From Cymodocea nodosa (Eukaryota; Streptophyta; Magnoliopsida; Alismatales; Cymodoceaceae): a stretch of 64,000 nt of DNA. The stretch is from NCBI GenBank assembly GCA_036874045.1, contig JAZBRI010000010.1, forward strand, positions 888,001 through 952,000. The letters run 5' to 3'. Position numbers and translations under genes: made by a program. Below, one piece after another: positions 57,921 to 64,000 of the stretch; positions within the stretch are counted from its first letter, which is position 1; each line of letters starts with the position of its first letter. A model generated the notes under the pieces. The model saw nothing but the letters and a program-made list of their open reading frames with translations, ran no database searches and was not told the DNA's origin.

Positions 57921-60900
57921 ATGGCTGCAGCCCCATGTCTTCTGCGTGTTCTCAAGCTGTTGATGGCCATGGTTTTCGCAGCATGGGTCTGTCTATGGGT
58001 ACTGAGACCAACAAGGGCATGGAAGAATGCATGGCATGTAGCGGAAAATAGGGTGGGCAATTCGCTCCTTGGAAAACCAGGTTTGACATCTAACGACTTT
58101 GATCATGGTCATTACCATTTTTTCCACTGGCCGAAACACGAATGTTCGAAGTTTGGTGCCTTCCTTTATTGCTATTGCAAGTTGCATGTTCAGGTCTCAG
58201 TATTGTGGTATTCGGCTATCCAGTGCTCTCCCTTGCCATGCTGGGGTATCTCTACATCCATCTTGCCTCTGAGGAGAAGAGGAATAGGTGATTCAATTGT
58301 CATCATATATCAATCAATCAGCACCCTGTCACAATTTCCACTGATGTTCAGCTTTTAATCAAACATTTTGTGCCATGATCAAATCCAAGCAGAAGACAAA
58401 GGAGGTCGTATACAACTACCAACCTCTCAAATCCAATCATTATCAGTAGACCGATTGGCATAGTGTCAGCAGCTGATCTTCTTGCTGCAGCATTATTCAC
58501 TGCCTTGCTGGCGTGGACATTCTATTCCAACATCTCCAGTGACTTCAACAAGTTGACACCATCGAAATCCACACACCTTGATGGGTGGGTCTTGCAGACT
58601 TCCTTCTGGTTCTGCCATACAATCCTGGGGGATTCTTGATTAACTTTGGTTTTGATGTTGCAGATTACAGCTTAAGATCATGCGTGTCGGAGTGCGCTTT
58701 GGTTCACTTGCTGAAATTTGTCTTGCAGTCTTGTTTCTTCCCATTCTCAGAGTGATGGCCTTATTCAAATTGATTGGGCAAGAGTTTGAAGCTTCAGTTA
58801 GATTTCATATATGGATAGGGAACGCAATGATTCTGATGGCAACAATACATAGCACAGCAATCACTTCTATTTGGGCTGTCAATCACAGGTTTTGGAGTGA
58901 GGTAAATCATTTCTAATTGTAGTGTTCATTTAGAATATTTTGTCTTCATGCATGGCATTGTAAAGAACCGGACATCAAATTCTTTAACTAACAAGTAGAA
59001 TAATCGACTCATGTATCCAAACCTCAAAATAGACACAACACAAATGACACATAAATAACACCATCATCTTCATATCATTTTTTATCACAAATGGTCCTTG
59101 AATTTTCCTGTTCCATTTGAATATCTTTTGTATTTATCCATCCCGTAATTCCCATTTTAGTTGCTTTGCTCCAGATAATATAATTATTGTTTTGCAAACA
59201 GCCGTTAATGTTTGCCACAAAAAAAGGTCATACAATAAAGCAGGATCATAACTTCATCCATTTCAACCAATTGGGATGGTCCAGTTAGCCACCCAATGAT
59301 TCACTATCCTTGAGGTCTCAAGTTCAATTCCTTGTCAAGTTAAAATTGAGATTATTCTTCTCATTTAGACTTTGTCAGAAAAGAAATTCATTGTTTATCA
59401 AAAAATATCATCAATTTAATTATCTTCTCTGTAAAATGGCAGATCATAAAATGGCAGAGCACTGGAAGGATAAACTTGGCAGGAGCAATTGCTCTGACGA
59501 CTGGTCTCACTATCTGTATAACATCACTTCCTCCAATAAGAAGGAAGTGCTTTCAGTTTTTTTACTTGGCGCATCATCTCTATGCAGTCTTCATAGTATT
59601 CTTCTTGTTTCACAGAGGAGACAGGCATTTCTACTTGGTCATATGTGGTGTTATTCTATTTGCACTTGACAAAATCCTGAGAACCATACAAGCCACAACA
59701 GAGACTTGTCTAGTATCTGCAAGTTTACTACCTTGCAATGCAATCATGCTCACCCTCTCAAATCACCATGGTAATCTGTCTACAGAAAGTTCATATTTTC
59801 TAGTCTCTGATACACACATATAGCATAAATTTACAGATTCTTAGTACAGATGACTTTATTTTTTTTAGGCACAAAATATGCTCCAACAAGCATAATATTC
59901 TTGAATATACCAAGTATATCAAAACTTCAATGGCACCCCTTCAGCATAATTTCTAGCTCTAACATAGACAAGGAAAGAATATCAGTGATCATTAAGTCTC
60001 AAGGGTGGTGGACAAGCACGCTTAATGGTAAAATACAGTCCTTGCTGGCTTCTGGACCTAACAGCATGAACTGTTTTCAAGTTTCTATGGAAGGTCCATA
60101 TGGACCTTCCACCAATATATTTCAACGGTACGTTCCATAAAATATTTGAACGAAAACAAGAATTTCTGAAACAAAATTTCTAACTACCAACTGGCTTGAT
60201 CTTGTAGATATGATGGCTTAATCCTTATTGCTGGAGGAACAGGTATAGCTCCCTTTCTAGGCTTCTTGCAAGAATTTGCCGCAGGACAAGGTAGTGTAAA
60301 TATGCATCCCGTAGAAGTACAGCTGATATATGTAGTCAAGAAATTAAAGGATCTTAGCATGCTGATTTCAATATCGACATTGCTGCAAAACAAATCTACC
60401 AAACTTAGGCTGAAAACATATGTTACCCAAGAAAAAAGGTCTGATACAACATTCAGAGATACAATGAAGGAGATACCCCAAGTTCCAACGATGTCATTTG
60501 ATCCAAAGTGCCCCATCAACACTGCACAAAAGCCAGAAGGATTTAAGTGGAAAATTGCGCTCACAGGGTTGTCAGCTCTAATTTTTCTTATTTTGGTGGT
60601 CATGTTGAACCATGCATTTCTCCCATCCAAGAACAAATCTTCTTCAAGCAAGAGTCCCTCATGGATCAGTGACATGATTGTCATTGCCTCATTTGTTCTG
60701 GCAATAAGTTGTAGCACAATCGCAATGGTATTTGTCAGATGGAGAGATTCAAAGAATGGTGGCTGCAGAGTCAACCACGAACAGCCAAAGGTTGTACAAT
60801 TGAATCATGCAGATGTGAAAGGAATAGTGGAAGATTATGAAGTATATTTTGGAAGACGTCCAAGCCTCACAGGTATGGTCTCATTCTCACTGTTTTATGT

Positions 60901-61208
60901 TTGGATTCCTCTTCGAATTTTTCCAATCAGATATGCCATTTTCATTACTTGGGAAGAATAAAAACATGGAGTTGAGTTGTTTAAGTATTGATCAAGATGG
61001 TAATGACTTTTTCTTTGCAGATTTAATGTCTGAACTTAAATTATCTAGTCAGGCAGGATTTCATGAGGTTGGAGTGTTTGTATGTGGTCCAGATTCTATG
61101 CAAGAATCCATCGCAAGAACATGCATGAAATACCCACACAACATAGGTGGCGATTGTAAAACAAAAAAATGCTCCATTTCCTTTCATTCCATCAAATTTT
61201 CATTGTGA
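57921..61208 (+). CDS. FRO: Ferric reductase oxidase (FRO family)
   Basis: Membrane flavocytochrome that passes electrons from NADPH through FAD and two hemes to ferric (or cupric) chelates, as in plant iron uptake. Exons: 57921-58080, 58194-58287, 58393-58584, 58664-58901, 59443-59770, 59869-60127, 60208-60872, 61021-61208; all GT-AG, phase continuous, 707 aa (family about 700). N-terminal membrane helix (LLMAMVFAAWVCLWVL), ferric-reductase transmembrane domain with candidate heme histidines H197, H211, H272/H273 and H285, FAD motif HPFSI (about 360-364), NADPH motif GGTGIAPF (about 433-440), two further hydrophobic segments about 530-600, and the terminal CGP motif (about 667). The reading GGTGIAPF differs from the GGSGITPF I recall for FRO2-like members. 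No plastid transit peptide is evident; membrane and paralogue cannot be decided. The frame is intact. Confidence 0.94.
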
Positions 61209-61209
61209 C

Positions 61210-62815
61210 ACCATTCAGAGAGGAGAAAAAATGGAGAGGAATGATCATAGTACTGAAGCAAGTGGAGGAGGTTGCTTTCATTCTCTAAAACTTTCTGGAT
61301 GGGGCAAGATGATGATGTTCCAATAGGGTTGCAAGTACTGAAACCTTGTGTGTTAATCAAAAATTGGCTTGCTCCAGCTGAACACAATTACGCCAGATCT
61401 TGTGGCCATGTCGGTTTAAAACTTGCCATCTGATCATTTTTTTGCTCATATTCCTGGTGCATGGTTGCCCATTTTAGCATTTTTACTGGTGAAAATGGTC
61501 CCCCATTCTCATGTTATTCTCTGTAGCTAATGATCAAATGCTAGAAATGTGACAGTAATGGACAAGGGAGGGATGAAGATTTGGCTGAGAGCACATCAAC
61601 ACTTTGCTTGCTGATTTGACAGGTGAATTCTTCCCATTGTCCAATTGATGGATAGATAAGTTGATAAATCTCCCAACCTTAAGCCCATCAAATTGTGAAC
61701 TGCTACATAATTTGGTGTTTTCTAGCCATTTGCATGCAACTTTGAAATTTCGCTCACCTAAACAACCACCCTAACCACAAGAATATATGCCAACATCAAT
61801 CAAAACAGGAAAAAGATCGAAATACACAAAATTCTGTCGCCCACTCTTCTTCTTCTTAACTCTTAAGTTTCCCACTCTTCTTCTTCTTCTTCTTTTTTAA
61901 GTGATTCGTTTGAAGCCTTGTGAATGATGTGAAACTTCGGCTTTAACAATGAGAATTCAAATTTATTATAAAAATGAAAATTATAGAGAATAGTACTATA
62001 AAGGAGAGAGCTTGTTGCAACACCCATAATGTGGATTTTTTTTATAAATTTTTTAATAATACTAATCATTTGAATAGACATTTAGTTACTTGTAAAGCTA
62101 GATTTACAAAATATGTTAAAAAAAATACTATTCAAACTTAACTTAGTTTTATTCTTGAGTGAAATATATCTTCAAGACATTATAATCAAAAAAGGTTAAG
62201 GAACTTCTTTCTAAATTTGTTATTGTTAATAGTTTACCTATTAACTTCAATGACAATTCATATTTTAATGAATATATATTACAAACATATTGTTCACAAT
62301 ATATATAAATATTTATTTAAGAATATTATTAGATAAGATATTATTAATTAATTTAACATGATTAGCCAAGAGCCTATTAATGTTATGAATTCTATTGATA
62401 CTTTTATTACCTTTACATCTAATATTTAGGAGAGTAAAATTAAAATAGGATACATTGCTCTTACTATTCAATGATAATTAAATTTTGTAAAAGAAATTAA
62501 TAAGATTTAAGGAAATTACTTATCCTCGTACAATTGAAAATATTTTTTATATAATTATAAAATTTATTTATTTATTTTGTATTAAAATAACTAATATTAC
62601 TTTTGATAATATTTCAAATAATAGCGTAATCATTCCTATGTTTAAAAATAGATTAAGTCATTTAAATGGTTTTGATTTATTTTATCAAAGATATATATGT
62701 CATATTATTAATTTTTTGGTTTAAGTTTGTATCATAGAAATAAAAGATTTTGTAGAGAATATGAAATCTACATACAAGTTCTAATGCACAATAAGAAGAA
62801 TTTTACTTTATATAT
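61210..62815. other. Downstream of FRO, nothing recognised
   Basis: Holds the FRO 3' UTR, a TTC-rich simple repeat at 61876-61893, then AT-rich sequence with short broken frames. No firm element. Confidence 0.4.
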
Positions 62816-62820
62816 GATTC

Positions 62821-64000
62821 TGAAAAGGATCAAAATAACTTCATAAGATGGGAGGTGAATTGTGAATTTAAATCAATTAAAACTTAATGTCCGATAATTA
62901 GAAATTCTTTATAGCAAAAACACAAATTCTTTCAATTAATTTTCTTCTATTAATGCTCAAAACAATTACACTACAATTCAAGGTATAAACATTTATAAAA
63001 TTCAGACCTATACCCTTTTTGTAGAAACTATACTTCAAACTTACACCTTTGAACTCAATAATTTACACAAGAATTGAACACTAAATTCTTACTAAACACT
63101 TCTTTATCTACTAAAATCCTACTCCTTTAGGTGCTTGAAAATCTTCGGCTTAATTCTTTCAGACTTTAAGCTTTTCTCCAATTAAATCTCATGTGGTGTA
63201 TGTGCATATTTTAGATAGTGTAGGATGATTCAAACAACAACTTAAAGTTCTTATTTATAAGCTTTGATCTTCAATTGCATGCTCATTCACTTGTATTTTT
63301 CCATGATCTCACTTTCTTTTGAATTTTAAAATACTCCACGTTCTTTAGCTTCACGTTCCCCTATGTTAGATCTACAAGAAAAATTCTCATAAAGAACTAT
63401 TAGATAGCATAAGTTGTCAGGTTACTCATATAGTTACATCGTTAGCCTTCATAAAACTCATATAGTTATTCATAACTCTTTGAGTTTTAAGTCTTTCACT
63501 TGCAAAATATGTAACTTGAAAAACTTAACATAAAATATGTTAGTCATATAAAAACTCAAATAATTATCCAATAAACATGCACAAAACTAAAACAGTTATC
63601 TATAACTCCTCGACTTTCTTAAAACTCATATGCATGTCATGTGATAACTTAAAACTTTAAAAATACATGTGAGAAAACATCATTAAAATAAAATTCCTCA
63701 TAATATCTCTCTTTTTGATGATGATAAAATTAATGAATCTAACTTATGAAAATTATCTCCCTCTTTTTGTCATTATATAAAAATAAACCTATAAGTCTAC
63801 AAAGATAATCATTCAAAATAGTAAGTAAAATAAATCTTCAGTCATTAAACATTCAAAAAATATTCATACACTCAAGCATAAATATCATACATTTAGACAT
63901 AAATAACATTCATTCATTTAAGCATGAATGTGGATACATAACAATTTAAAGACAAGACATTCAAGCATAAATATGAAAAGTATAGAAAATTAATACAAGC
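62821..64000 (-). mobile_element. Copia LTR, runs off the window
   Basis: Begins TGAAAAGGATCAAAATAACT then GGGAGGTGAATTGTGAATTT, which matches the LTR end at 13574 (TGAAAGTGAGGATCAAAACA ... GGGAGGTGAATTATGAATTC) in the same orientation, so it reads as the 3' end of a minus-strand LTR. Interior 63400-63620 has the same ACTC/GAGT hairpin phrases, e.g. AAACTCATATAGTTAT (63454-63469) with ATAACTCTTTGAGTTT (63472-63487). No primer-binding site lies at 62820, so this is either the 3' LTR of an element continuing past the window or a solo LTR. Confidence 0.6.

Noticed and set aside
60184-60774. 196-codon minus-strand ORF
   Set aside because: It is the antisense shadow of FRO exon 7, whose plus frame has clear family motifs.

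Overview
This window is plant nuclear DNA: introns are spliced GT-AG (one GC-AG), the DNA between genes is AT-rich, and it is full of decayed Ty1/copia, Ty3/gypsy, LINE and TIR-type elements. It is an angiosperm. The steep 5' GC gradient of the armadillo gene (very GC-rich first exon, ordinary second exon) is more typical of monocots than of most dicots, so I lean to a non-grass monocot, but this is not settled.

Four host genes can be supported. (1) 1996-8586 (+): the last nine exons of a copper amine oxidase with a C-terminal SKL peroxisomal signal; its 5' exons lie before the window. (2) 16721-19186 (+): a two-exon ARMADILLO REPEAT ONLY (ARO)-type protein, complete, 618 aa. (3) 25434-39674 (-): a ten-exon gene for subunit B of ribonuclease H2, 285 aa, spread over 14 kb because two introns have filled with transposons; single-frame ORFs do not reveal it, and the exons were found by tracing splice sites and reading phase. 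(4) 57921-61208 (+): an eight-exon ferric reductase oxidase (FRO family), complete, 707 aa. The four genes show no obvious functional link; they look like ordinary neighbours.

Layout: 1-1920 copia remnant in a CuAO intron; 2-8.6 kb CuAO with two LINE fragments in its introns; 9.3-15.1 kb LTR-element debris (a gypsy-like LTR, a copia gag plus LTR on the minus strand) and a decayed 5S rRNA-like sequence; 16.4-19.2 kb ARO; 19.5-24.6 kb AT-rich TIR elements, a long palindrome and LINE reverse transcriptase; 25.4-39.8 kb RNASEH2B with copia, gypsy and LINE insertions in introns 2 and 7; 39.8-57.8 kb an accessory stretch without host genes, holding TIR elements, LTR-like DNA with perfect hairpins, a recent tandem duplication, two copia elements in opposite orientation and a degenerate minisatellite; 57.9-61.2 kb FRO; 62.8 kb to the end a further LTR of the copia family seen at 13.6 kb.

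Points most worth a second look: the RNASEH2B gene and its in-frame upstream extension that looks like an organelle presequence; hairpin-forming ACTC/GAGT repeats shared by copia LTRs and an LTR-like unit at 43-44.5 kb; the 5S-like sequence at 14.94 kb; the ~130-bp-arm palindrome at 23.09 kb; and the GC-AG intron directly after the topaquinone exon of the amine oxidase. No convincing evidence of a wholly new biological system was found.
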